The position numbers and the translations under genes are program-made. The notes under the pieces are model-generated. The model worked only from the letters and a program-made list of their open reading frames with translations, was not told where the DNA came from and searched no databases. 64,000 nt of DNA, taken from Chaetomium olivaceum. Its lineage: Eukaryota > Ascomycota > Sordariomycetes > Sordariales > Chaetomiaceae. The stretch covers positions 115,261-179,260 of the forward strand of contig JAYWVB010000060.1 in assembly GCA_039881045.1 (NCBI GenBank), written 5' to 3'. Positions within the stretch are counted from its first letter, which is position 1, and the number at the start of each line of letters is the position of its first letter. Positions 35,200 through 45,755 of this stretch are shown in pieces.

Positions 35200-36160
35200 T
35201 AAGCCGCGGCAACCGTGAGCAGGTCGCTATGCTGAACAGTGATGACGGCATCGGCATCGGATCTCGGTTTGACTTTGCCCCGACCATTTCTAGAACCAAG
35301 ACGCTCGACCGGAGAAGTGGTCACGCCAGCCAACAAACCATACTTGTAACCTTTGGTCGTCAAAGATGCGAATGTCGTCTAATTAATCCTGCACAGGAGC
35401 CGCGCGGACGGTGAGCGGGTACGTACCCCAGACCACGACGCCGGCATCAGACTCGAGTTTGATCCTACCAGCCCTGTTTCCAGAACTCAGGCTTTCGGCC
35501 GGGGCAGTGGTCACAGCGGCTAGCGTAACAAGAAGAGGAAGCAGAGGACGATATGGCAAGCCCAGACGAATGCTTGTGACCTCTGACGGCGTCAAAGACC
35601 ATATGCGGCGCGTCCAAGCCCGGAATTACAGTGCTGGTGGAGGGACTCGGCCGCCTCACGGATAGTACTTGGTAAAGTCGGACACTCGAGAGCATCTCCG
35701 CTGGCGAACGTCTTCTTCCGGGATGGAACGGGGCAAGAGTTGCGAGAATGGATGGTTCCATCCCCAGAACTTGCTAAAATCGAACCTGAACCCGAAGCTA
35801 TGTGTGCAGTCGGGAAACGAGATTGGATTGTTGATTCATCTCCGCGCTGACGGTGACAATGTTCTCTTTCGGTACTCTTCGCCTGGCTAACTATCGGGGA
35901 GTCCGGTTCTCGAGACCCACGCCTCTAATAACTACGGTGCATATTGGGTATAGCAGGTACCAGGCACATTGTGGATGCCCATTGATGGATGTAACTCTCC
36001 AGACACGCCGGAGTCGGTTCTTGCGCTCTAACCATCCGGGAGGCCAGTATGTATTTCGTACTCCGCCGGCTTCGGCAGTGGAAGAGACGGAGATGCATGA
36101 AATCCACCGCGTGGGGACCGGAATGCACCGTATCTCTCTTATCGAATAAGGCTGGACCAC
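35200..36160 (+). pseudogene. Possible decayed gene with a duplicated module
   Basis: Two stretches (about 35231-35385 and 35425-35600) align in both DNA and translation. Copy A reads GSRFDFAPTISRT then RRSGHASQ and LVTF. Copy B reads RLEFDPTSPVSRT then GRGSGHSG and LVTSDGVKDHM. They differ by many substitutions and an internal gap, and stops interrupt both. A coding-like frame continues around 35680-35840 (SPLANVFFRDGTGQELREWM) until a stop. I do not recognise the family. The internal similarity suggests a decayed repeat protein or gene fragment. Confidence 0.35.
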
Positions 36161-38783
36161 CACGGGGGGCCGTGACGAAAACATAAATAAATGCCAAGTC
36201 CCCCCCTCTCGAGTCTCCCGCCCGAAACGCAAGAACTTTCGAACGAGAGGTTTCCATTGTTGGGCAACTTTCTCAGCTCGCTTCGACCAGGCCGCATAGC
36301 CGCTGCGCGAGGTTTGATGACGGGCGTTCTCGGGCTGCTGGCTCTGGTTGAGGGCGGGGATGGGAATGGGAGGCGAGGTTGGGTTTTACCTGGCGCCGCT
36401 CATTGGCCCTGTTGACAGCAGATAAGGCCTATCTCTTGGCAGAACTTGTCGGCTCCCGCTTCCCTCTCGGAGGATCGCCTACAGTACCCAGAGCCGGGGT
36501 CAAGGGTGTTGCAACTCGAAAAGAGCATGCGACAGGATGGAAGCGAGTTGTGGCTTTTTTTTTGGGCCACGAGATTTCTGTTGCCACCATGGGCAGAGTT
36601 GGATGCAGATGGGCAGAGTATTTTCTGTGCACTTTGAACTCCTTCAAGTCAGTCAGCCAGGTCAATTGAGTGCTCGAGCTATTACTGTAACTATAGCCCA
36701 AGATGATCTGATTTTTCATTGGCCCTCAAGGTTAGGCAAGTCTCAAATTCCAACTTGGAGTGCTAGAAACATTCACACCTGTCAAAGAGGCCGCCGGACT
36801 TGCCAATACATACTGTGGCAACTGATTCAATGATTCGAAAAGACCACTCAGCAAACCGTAAGTCAGCGCAGTGATTCAATTTCGTGTCCCAGAATCGGGC
36901 GACTCCACTTGATAAGCTGCACCAGGGCTCCCCGGCATGAAACGCGTGGAAGATCTTGAGAAAGAGCGGGTCAACAGATAAGAGAGATCCGGAATCATGA
37001 TTCGCCCAGCCGTCCCTACCGCTTGGTCTGGAGGCTGCCAGCCAGAACCCCCAGACTGAGCCTCAACAGAAACGATTTCGTAACAGAAACCCAAGGCCCC
37101 ACGCTTCCCGGCTTGGCCCCTGGTTCGACGGCTGGCGCTTCGCTGCCCCATTCCAGCCCCATGCGATCGGGAAAAACCGCCGTTGGGCACCGGGATAACT
37201 TTGTCATGCTCTGCCGTTAGCGGACCTTGGAAAGCCTGATGGCATTGACGGCATTGATGAAGGGTGGTCCAATTGCGGGGACAGCCTCTCCGATTCAGGG
37301 CGAGTAAGGACGACAGAGGGGCTTCAATTGGACAATCCACTGCTTCTTTTTTTCTTTCGTTATTCGCGGCAGTGGGATGCAATCGCGACGGGAATTCCAG
37401 CTGAAAGGTGGTGCCAAGGTTACGGCAAGGCGAATCGCCCTGCAGCCAGCAAGAAACCCCCCACCGACTTGATCGCCAAGATCCATTGGTTAGTGGGGAT
37501 CAATTGATTTCAACAGCTTTCACTTCTCAGCCCAGGAGCCTAGCTATCTCAATTCCACCAACGATGTGCAATTTGAGGGTGACGACATCGAAAATGCAAC
37601 AGCCCTATGACCCTCGGCCACGGGACGGTCAATTTGGATGGATGTCTTACAAAACATTCGTGTTCCCGACGCTATGGAGAGGATGGGGAGGACACGGCTT
37701 GACCATGCACACATGACATCAACGTGGGCGTGGGAGAGGCTGCATACCAAGACTCTCACCATACCTCCGCTACCTCTTGGCGTATTTGATGCGGTTAGAG
37801 TCTTTTCCCATTGTTTTTGTGCTCACTCGGTATCAGCTCTTATGTATAAACAAACTCTGAAAGATGAGTATTGTATTGTATGTACAGACATGGCGGGTTT
37901 ATCAGACGGATCGAGATCCAAGTCAACGATGATGCTGATGTGGGGGTCTGTCTCGAAGCCCGGGCCGCCTTGCAAACCTTTGACTCTGCGGTGTGTTCTG
38001 CTTGTTCATCTTCTCTACATAGTTACCTCTCTGACGTACAGAGACAAGGGGAATCCGGTTTGGCATGAGAGACATGCGACAGCTTGACAGACGGGCACTT
38101 CACACATGCATCCGCGATCCAGAGGTACATCAGGTACGAAGACTGCACTGCACGTATGGAGGGCACATGTATGTACCGTCGCAGCCCGCAGAGGTGGGAC
38201 CGAGCCAGTTCCAGTTCCGGGAGCGGGGGTCCCCTCCCACAGAACTGCACTGGGACGCCACCCATCCCGGGTCCGCTAACCGTTTTGAGAAGCGTTGGAT
38301 AAGGTTCTTGGGGGACCCCAGAATGGCGGGCTGACCGTGGACGAACCATGGAGTTCCAGCCAGAGCCAGATTGCGAGTTCTGACTTTTGCTGCGCCCGCG
38401 ATCCCACCCGGATGAAACGGGGCAACGGGCAAAAGGGAGGAACGGCAAAGGTGGACGGGCAGTGGGCAGTGGGCGATGGGCTGGGCAACGGGCTGGGCAA
38501 TGGGTACTGTAGGAAGGGCGAAGTGACGGGGCGGCTTTGATTGCATGTTGGCTCCGAAATAGGATGGATGGCAGGCGAAACCCGCGGCGCGCCTTTCGCA
38601 CATCCTCGGATCCTCGCACCCATTTCGGGGCAGAGTCCCACGCGAGCGAGACAGAGGGCAACCAACCTACTGTGGACTTGCAAACCAAAAAACCTGTGGG
38701 CGGTCGGGCAAACAGGCAGCCTTCTCCGGCCGGGATCGCATGCACGCCCGCACCTCACCCGCATGCTTGCATGGGTCGATGGG

Positions 38784-38815
38784 ACATGGGGACATGGGGA
38801 CATGGGGACATGGGG
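38784..38815 (+). repeat. 8-bp tandem repeat, four copies
   Basis: ACATGGGG repeated four times without error, about 550 bases before the ammonium-transporter start. Confidence 0.9.
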
Positions 38816-38953
38816 CACTTCCATTCTTGTCAAGTTTCTTCTCCTTCCCTTGTCTTGTGTAGACCACTCACTGCATCCCCACACACAAAAAGGACGTACC
38901 TGCCGAACACCGCCGCCAGGACCCGGATCTTGTCGCTCCCCACTCTTCGGGAC

Positions 38954-39004
38954 TGATAGGGCCCTTGACTAAGGTGAGATGAAAGGTCGGGTATGGAGAT
39001 AAGG
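38954..39004 (+). promoter_or_regulatory. GATA-factor motifs upstream of the ammonium transporter
   Basis: TGATAG at 38954-38959 and GATAAG at 38998-39003 match the HGATAR sites bound by AreA/NIT2-type nitrogen regulators. They lie about 370-415 bases before the ATG. Known regulation of fungal ammonium transporters by these factors makes the sites plausible, but short motifs occur often by chance. Confidence 0.35.
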
Positions 39005-39369
39005 TAACATACATACGGTAGCAATGGCCCCCCTGGATCCTAGATCTTGTCTTTTTTTTCTTATATACCTTTGGTCTTGTCCCACCTTCGATCGCGCTTG
39101 TTCACTTTCCCATCTTGCTGTTGTTGTTGTCGTTGTTTTTGTGACGCCCTGTCTCCGACACCGAGTCCCCGAGTTCCCTAATCCCTATAACGACACACCC
39201 CCCCTTCGGCTTACCTCCGTCCTCCTCGGTGTGTCCCTGTGAAGAATTCCCACTTCCACCCTAAAATAACCTCGACTCCTCCTCGCGGTCGCCATCCTCC
39301 CTCCCCGAACACAGCAGCAAACCCTCCAATCGCCACGGTCCGCGAAGGACCCCCTTCCCGCCGCCCACC

Positions 39370-41240
39370 ATGTCGACCGACGGTACTAGCGGGGATGCCG
39401 GGGCCGACCAGACGCCTCCCGGCCTCAACGCGCCCTTCGACGCGGGCGACCAGGCCTACATCATCGTCTCGTCGGCCATGGTCCTGCTTATGGTGCCGGG
39501 TATCGCCTTCCTCTACTCGGGCCTCGCGCGGCGGAAGTCGGCCCTCTCGCTCATCTGGGTGACCATGATGTCCTTCAGCGTCATCGTCTTCCAGTGGTAT
39601 TTTTGGGGGTACTCGCTCGCCCTGAGCAACACCGCCACCAATGGGTTTATCGGGAACTTGGATAAGTTTGGGCTGCGCAACACACTGGGCGAGCCGAGCC
39701 CCGGCTCACCGCTGATTCCGGAACTGCTGTATTCATTTTACCAGGTACGAAAAGACTCACCAAAAGGAAATGGAGGACAGAGGACGCATTATATGGAAAT
39801 GGGAAAAAAAGGAAAAGAAATTTAAAGCAAAGAGGGAAGGCTAACGCGGGATATTTGACCCCCTAGATGCAATTCTGCGCCGTCACCGCAGCCCTCGTCA
39901 TCGGAGCCACGGCCGAGCGCGGCCGCGTGGTCCCCGCGATGGTCTTCACCTTTTTCTGGGCCACGCTCGTCTACTGCCCGCTCGCGTACTGGGCCTGGGG
40001 CGCCAACGGCTGGGCCTTCAAGTACGGCGTGCTCGACTACGCCGGCGGCGGACCCGTCGAAATTGGATCTGGCGTCTCCGCCCTGGCCTACTCGTGGGTG
40101 CTTGGGCGCCGCAACGAGAAGATGATGCTCAACTTCCGCCCCCACAACATCTCGCTCATCACCCTCGGCACCATCCTGCTCTGGTTCGGCTGGCTGGGCT
40201 TCAACGGCGGTTCTGCGTTCGGCGCCAACCTCCGCGCCACTATGGCCTGCTGGAACAGCTGCTTGACCGCCATGTTCGCCGCCATGACCTGGTGTCTGCT
40301 CGATTACCGCCTGGCCAAGAAGTGGTCGCTCGTCGGCTGGTGCTCGGGGACCATCTCGGGGCTTGTGGCCGCCACCCCGGCCTCGGGAGTCATCACGCCC
40401 TGGGCGAGCATCATCTTGGGCGTCGTCTCGGGCGTAGCCTGCAACTTCGGCACCAAGATCAAGTTCATGATCGGCATCGACGACGCGCTCGACGTGTTCG
40501 CCGAGCACGGCATCGGCGGCATCGTGGGGCTCATCTTCAACGCGCTCTTCGCGGCCGACTACATCATCAGCCTCGATGACATCAACACGGGTGCCGCGGG
40601 CGGCTGGCTCAACCACCACTACGCCCAGCTCTACATCCAGGTCGCCTACATCGTCGCCGCCTGCGCCTACACCTTTGTCATGTCCGCCATCATCGCCAAG
40701 GCCATCGACCTCGTCCCCGGCCTGCACCTGCGCGCCTCGTCTGAGGCCGAGCTCCTCGGCATGGACGACGACCAGCACGGCGAGTTCGCCTACGACTACG
40801 TCGAGGTACGTTTTTATCTCCCCTTTCTTCCGCAGAACCCCACCCCCAAAACAGTCAACTAACATGTTTCCTCCCCGCAGGTCCGACGCGACTACCTGGC
40901 CTGGACGCCGGCGGAGCGCGATCCCAAAGAAGACGGCGTGGTGGTGGTGCCGCAGCACGGCATCGCGGGCCACCAGGACCTGGCCGAGAGCGCGCGGCTG
41001 CGCGCGCCGGGGACGGGCTCGTCGTCGGACGGCACCCACAGCCACCACAACCGCCGCAACAGCCATACCGGGAGCAGCCATAAGGGGGGGGCGGCCGGCG
41101 GCGGCAGCAGCGTGCCGGCGACGCCGCCGCTTGCGGCGGGCGACGGGCTGGAGGTGTCGGGCAGAAGTTGGGCGTCGTGCCGGAGGGGTTGGGCGTCAGT
41201 GAGAAGAGTGTGGAGGCGACGCAGTAGGTTGGGAAACTAA
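39370..41240 (+). CDS. Ammonium transporter, Mep1/Mep3 type
   Basis: Plasma-membrane Amt/Mep/Rh ammonium transporter. Exons: 39370-39744, 39867-40805, 40881-41240, introns 122 and 75 nt. About 11 membrane segments start at AYIIVSSAMVLLMVPGIAFLY, with GLARRKS and the family signature WFGWLGFNGGSAFGAN. The pore twin-His site reads GGGPVEIG with Glu190 in place of the first His, while the second His is present (H339, DVFAEHGIGG). Yeast Mep1/Mep3 also carry Glu there and Mep2 carries His, so a Mep1/3-like role in uptake rather than Mep2-type sensing is inferred. The cytosolic tail is Gly/Ser/His-rich. Near 41163 the frame probably slips: one extra G in the TCGGGCAG context would give a tail reading KLGVVPEGLGVSEKSVEATQ ending at 41227. 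As written the protein is 557 aa and ends in an Arg/Trp-rich run that looks out of frame. Confidence 0.93.
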
Positions 41241-41251
41241 ACCTAGTGTTG

Positions 41252-41280
41252 TTGCTGCTGCTGCTGCTGCGGCTGCTGTT
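41252..41280 (+). repeat. (CTG)n run
   Basis: Six to nine CTG/CGG trinucleotides just past the ammonium-transporter coding end. Confidence 0.75.
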
Positions 41281-43069
41281 GCTTCTGGTGGGGGCTGGGT
41301 TGGTTGAGCGTGTTTTTTTGTTGTTGTTGGTGGGTTGTTTTTTTGGGTTATATCCGCTGGGGATTGGGAAACCTGGCTTTGGCTTGGCTGGCTGGCTGGC
41401 GTGGGAGTTGGGGCGATAACTTGGGTTTTCTGTTCTTGTCCGTTTCTTTTCTTTTTGCCCTGGCCTTTGGCTGGGGACGCGATCAAATCGATTGGTTGCA
41501 CTGCTCTTCCATGGCTGTAGTTCTGTGTAATACCGTGCCGTGCGTGTTGTGGTGGGATGGGATGCGAAAAGGGGCGACGGGTCGCCTGCTGCTGCTGCTG
41601 CCATACTTTATATATACCATTACCGACTTATTTATTACTTATTACCTACGCGCCTGCCCACCTACTTGGATAAATACTGTGGTATAGGAGGGACTAAGAC
41701 TTGGTGTCTGGTTCGGGCTTATTAGATGGTTCATTGGCGATGTTCTCTGGGTATCTAGGGTTTACTCTGCTCTTCGCTATCTTATCCTTTTGTATAATAC
41801 CCCCATCCCATGTCTGCTGGCTACCACTACTCTATTCTTAACGACATGCTCTTGTTAGCGGCGTCGAGGTTTGATTTGGATGCCTGTGGTTCTAGGGTCG
41901 AGGCCTTGGAGGTGAATTCCAGAGACGCAAGTGTCAGCCAGGGGCACCGATGTCGTGGGACAATGATAGGGGTCGCCGGTTTGGGGTAGTGACTGGCAGG
42001 GAACTACTTTCTGCATGTACACTGTTGAATATCATGGAATATGTGGTCTGGTTGATCTGTTACACTGTGGTCCGCATTTTGGGAGCCGGGTGACCTCTTG
42101 GATGGAATCAGTAAAAGACTTAGAATTGCTGAAACAGAATAGAATGCAGGTAGGCAAGCAGGAGTCTCGGCTGATGAATGGTGTAGGGGTATGTTTATGT
42201 TCATATACATCTGTTAATGCCGACCCCCGGCACTTCTGCACGCACCAGACCAATCTGCCGGCCAGGCCGGGCCAGTGGGGCCGATGCACCCCGAACTCCG
42301 GACCGACTCCGTCCTCCGCATGTGGGGTCCCGGGATCGCCAAGACGGAATGGCGAAAGTGGATTGCCTAAACGGGTTGTCTGCGGACAAGATATATGAGA
42401 GAGAAAAAGATGGGTAGATTTTGGGTTGTATTGGGACAAGATTCGGAGTTGAATGCTTGGGCCTGAGGTTTCTCGAATAGAACTCGTTTGAGGGTGGCAG
42501 GCTAGCTACGTTTGAGTTTGATGGGGCCTTGCCTGACGAAAATGTCTCAACTCTGTGTTCCTTCCAAGTAGTTTGTAGCACTGGATTATGGGCTCAACGG
42601 CATCAAGTTGGATTGATTGTCCGTATCAGGAGTTAACAAGATTACTATGTGATGAAATAACAGGTTACGCAGCTGCAGTGGAAGAATCTCAAGGTAGCTC
42701 AATGTTGAGTGTCGAGTACCTGGAGTTACCCGGGTGGGCTCTGACTTATCCTGCGGTTATGTTTTACAAGTCATTGTTCGTTCAATAAAACCTGGACTCA
42801 TCAATCCTGGCAAGTGTGCTGGAAGGAGCGGTATATAACCCGCGAGTTTGTGTTTACTTTTCAACAGATCCCACTAAGCCCTCGTGGCTCAGTGGTTCGG
42901 CTGCGTGTGACGAGCGAGCGAGGAATAGAGGCACGATGGCTCAAATGATCCTACTCAATTACGTGAATCTAAAGCTAAAGAGAAGAAAAGAAAAGACTCA
43001 AGATACAGGATTCGCACAACTGTGGGAAAACACGGGTGGGAGGCGCACAGACCACCACTCAGGTTGCGG

Positions 43070-43081
43070 TTAGGGTTAGGG
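43070..43081 (+). repeat. Two interstitial telomere-type repeats
   Basis: TTAGGGTTAGGG, preceded by GG, which matches the telomere repeat of filamentous ascomycetes. Two units could arise by chance or mark an old break repair, and short teloboxes also act as promoter elements. Confidence 0.6.
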
Positions 43082-43393
43082 TCAGAACCATGCCGCCGTC
43101 ACACTGCGAGTCAACTGCCCCTGCGAACAATAAGATCCCGTTTGTGGTAAGTGACTATAGCAGCTTTTTTTTGTTCGATTCCAGTTGATGGCTCTTTTCT
43201 GATTTTTTTGTGTTGTCTGATCTCAATCTTTGACTTTTGAGCGACCATAACGTAGTCAGTCAACTTGATCTGAGTTGAATCTCAACCCATTTACCTTCTC
43301 GTCTTGCTCGCTTAATAGATTCAACATTCAACACTCTGTTTATATCTGTATTTAATTGAACCTTTATTTTTCTTTTTTTTCTCTTGACTCAAA

Positions 43394-43549
43394 ATGACTG
43401 GTAACCTGATCATTTTTTGGTCAGCCCTGCTGGTCTGCCACGTGGGCGCAGCGTGTCTCGGCGGTTATCATCATGGTGTGATTGCCGCCCTGCTGAGCCC
43501 CCCACCTTGGCTTGTTGGCTCTGTTTGTGATTCCTCTGTGCCTCATTAA
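43394..43549 (+). CDS. Possible small secreted peptide or uORF
   Basis: A 51-codon frame starting in a strong context (CAAAATG), directly after a long T/C-rich stretch like those before well-expressed fungal genes. The first residues (MTGNLIIFWSALLVCHVGAA) resemble a signal peptide. The remainder has three further cysteines or so and ends DSSVPH. It lies 241 bases before the alpha/beta-hydrolase start on the same strand, so it may instead be an upstream open frame in that gene's leader. No family is recognised. Confidence 0.3.
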   Translation: MTGNLIIFWSALLVCHVGAACLGGYHHGVIAALLSPPPWLVGSVCDSSVPH

Positions 43550-43790
43550 GTCAAGTTGGACTCAACAACATTCTTTGAGATACACACCCTTTACTATTTC
43601 AACATTCTTTGCGGGAAGCTGACCACGAGCCGGCCTCAACCTGCTTTAGAGGTTCCCCAGATTTTATATTCTGGAATCCATTCATCGCGTCAGGGGCCCT
43701 GTCGGTTAACTCCACCCAATCTCTCAGTTCTCACAACTTTATCCGAGGCTTCCACTCATCTCACTCACTTACTGCCTTCTCCTCACCAAC

Positions 43791-45222
43791 ATGCCCATCA
43801 CCAACCGCCTCGGCCTGGGGTCGCAGGCCGACGGAGACAACACCGGACTCATAGTCGCAGGCACTGCCATTGCGACCGCCGCAGTATTATCGCTCCTCCG
43901 TAGCTACCTATGGCCGGCGCAGCCCAAGATCATCCGCTCGCCCTTGCGCACCCTTCTACCTCGGCTGTCGCAGGATGAATTTGATAAGCTCGAATACAAG
44001 CCCGATAACTTCCCCGGCGCGCGGGATGTTGAGACTCCGGTACGTGACTTTGTATCAGCAACCCATACCACCCACCGGCCACAACTAACTCACCACCTAG
44101 TACGGCTCCATCCGCGTCTACGAATGGGGCCCCCTAACCGGCGAGAAGGTGGTCTTCGTGCACGGAATTAGCACCTCCTGCATCACCCTCAGCAAGCTGG
44201 CCAACGCCCTCGTAGAGGAGAGAGGCTGCCGCGTCATGCTCTTCGACCTCTTCGGCCGCGGCTTCTCTGACAACCCGGCCGACCTACCGCACGACGACCG
44301 CCTGTACACGACCCAAATCCTGATCGCGCTCGCCTCGTCGCCCGACCTCTCCTGGACGGGACCGCAAGCTTTCCGGCTGGTGGGCTACTCGCTAGGCGGG
44401 GGCATCGCGGTGCACTTCGCCGCCGCCTTCCCGCACCTGGTCTCGTCGCTCGTGCTGCTGGCGCCGGCAGGGCTGATCCGGCCGGAGTCCTTCGGCACCC
44501 TCACCCGTGTCGTCTTCACCTCGGGCCTGGTCCCGTCGCGCCTGTCGGCCTGGCTCACGCGCCACCGCCTGAGACGGCCCATCCGCTCGAGCGGCAAGCG
44601 AGGGAAGGCCGCCGCCGCCGCCAACAGCACCAACCCCACCCCGAGCGGCACCCCCAACCCCAACACCAACACCAGCACCAACACCAACACCGTCAACCCC
44701 AACCCCACACCCTCCTCATCCACAACCCCCAAACCCGACCCCATAACCGCCTCCCTCAGCGAAACCGCCCCGCTCCTCCCCGGCCCAACCCGCTCATCAC
44801 CAACCCCCTCCGAAACCACAGAAACCAGCAGCACGCTCCCCGCCCGCGTCCTCCGCACCGTGCACTGGCAGCTGCTGCACCACACGGGCTTCGTGCCCGC
44901 CTTCATGTCCTGCATCCAGCACGCGACGTCGCTCATGACCCACCAGCACGCGGTGTGGCGGCAGCTGGCGCCCCGCGCGCCGGGCACGACGGTGGTGGTG
45001 CTCGGGGCGGACGACGAGATTATTGATCCGGAGGAGTACAGGGTTGATGCGGGTAAGTTGGGGCTTCTTGCTGTTGCTGCTGGGCGGGGGTTTGAAGGGG
45101 AGGGTGGGGAGGAGGAGGATGGCGGGTTGGTTTGGGCGGTGGTGGAGGGGGGCCATGATTTTCCGATGACGGCGGATAGGGAGGTTTTGGGGGTTGTTTA
45201 TAGGGCTTGGGGGTGGGAATGA
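43791..45222 (+). CDS. Membrane-anchored alpha/beta hydrolase
   Basis: Predicted serine hydrolase (lipase or esterase type) of unknown substrate. Exons 43791-44039 and 44101-45222, intron 61 nt, 456 aa. An N-terminal hydrophobic segment (residues about 21-42, LIVAGTAIATAAVLSLLRSY) should anchor it in a membrane. The oxyanion region is VVFVHGIS. The nucleophile elbow is GYSLGGG with Ser at about residue 179, the acid is in GADDEIIDPEEY (about 385) and the His is in EGGHDFP (about 435). A low-complexity insert of Asn/Thr/Pro/Ser repeats occupies residues about 246-326, where the lid or cap normally sits. The frame is intact. It converges on the oxysterol-binding-protein gene with about 530 bases between stop codons. 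Confidence 0.87.
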
Positions 45223-45755
45223 ATCCGTTAGTCACGGTACATACGAGCTGTGTTTGGTCTTTTTTCTGGTTGGAGGGGGGTTGATATGGGGAGGGGGTGT
45301 TTGGTTGTTGGAATAGGGGCGGGTTGTGGTTTGTAAAGTGTCAAGGAGTTGTGAGCGGGGAGTACTATTATTACCAACTACCCTTCTTACTAGCCAGAGA
45401 ACATGCGAAATACCCAATTATTCTACACTTCATTGCTGTCGTCACTATGTAGGAGTTGATCCCCGCAGATGTACTTGGTAGCCAAAAATTATACCCAAAA
45501 AATGGCTGGGGTAGAGCCCGCGCAGGTCGAGATGCCAGCGCGCAACCAAACCGCGGAGAGAAAACACTGCCAATCCCAAGGTATCATGTCTACGAGTCCC
45601 AGCCAGACCGGCCACCCCCTTTCCCAGCTGGCACACCCCTGGCACCTGATGCGAATACCATTTCACCCTTATCCAAACTCCGTTTTGATGCCGCCCGCGC
45701 TGCCTGGTCGAGCGAAATGTAGGTCTAATCACGAGAATGTTCGCAAAGCCAAGAG
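45223..45755. other. Convergent 3' spacer
   Basis: Space between the stop codons of the alpha/beta hydrolase (plus) and the oxysterol-binding protein (minus). Open frames in it have no recognisable motif. It presumably carries both 3' ends. Confidence 0.55.

Larger units (their letters stand above)
34458..39369. other. Intergenic region with degenerate coding-like debris and the ammonium-transporter promoter
   Basis: No intact gene is supported in these 4.9 kb. Visible items are a duplicated degenerate module at 35231-35600 with further coding-like sequence to about 36160, facing GATA motifs near 36425, an 8-bp tandem repeat at 38784-38815 and GATA-factor motifs near 38954 and 38998. The last 330 bases are CT-rich and fit a transcribed leader. 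Confidence 0.45.
41241..43393. other. Intergenic region
   Basis: No supported gene. A CTG-rich run at 41252-41280, a TATATAA at 42832-42838 and two telomere-type TTAGGG units at 43070-43081 are visible. The TATA-like site may belong to a transcript covering the small open frame at 43394. Confidence 0.45.

Noticed and set aside
39822..41081. 419-codon minus-strand frame opposite the ammonium transporter
   Set aside because: Antisense shadow in a very GC-rich gene. The plus strand has the complete transporter signature.
42890..42960. A-box-like TGGCTCAGTGG suggesting a tRNA
   Set aside because: No B box at the right distance and no matching acceptor stem.
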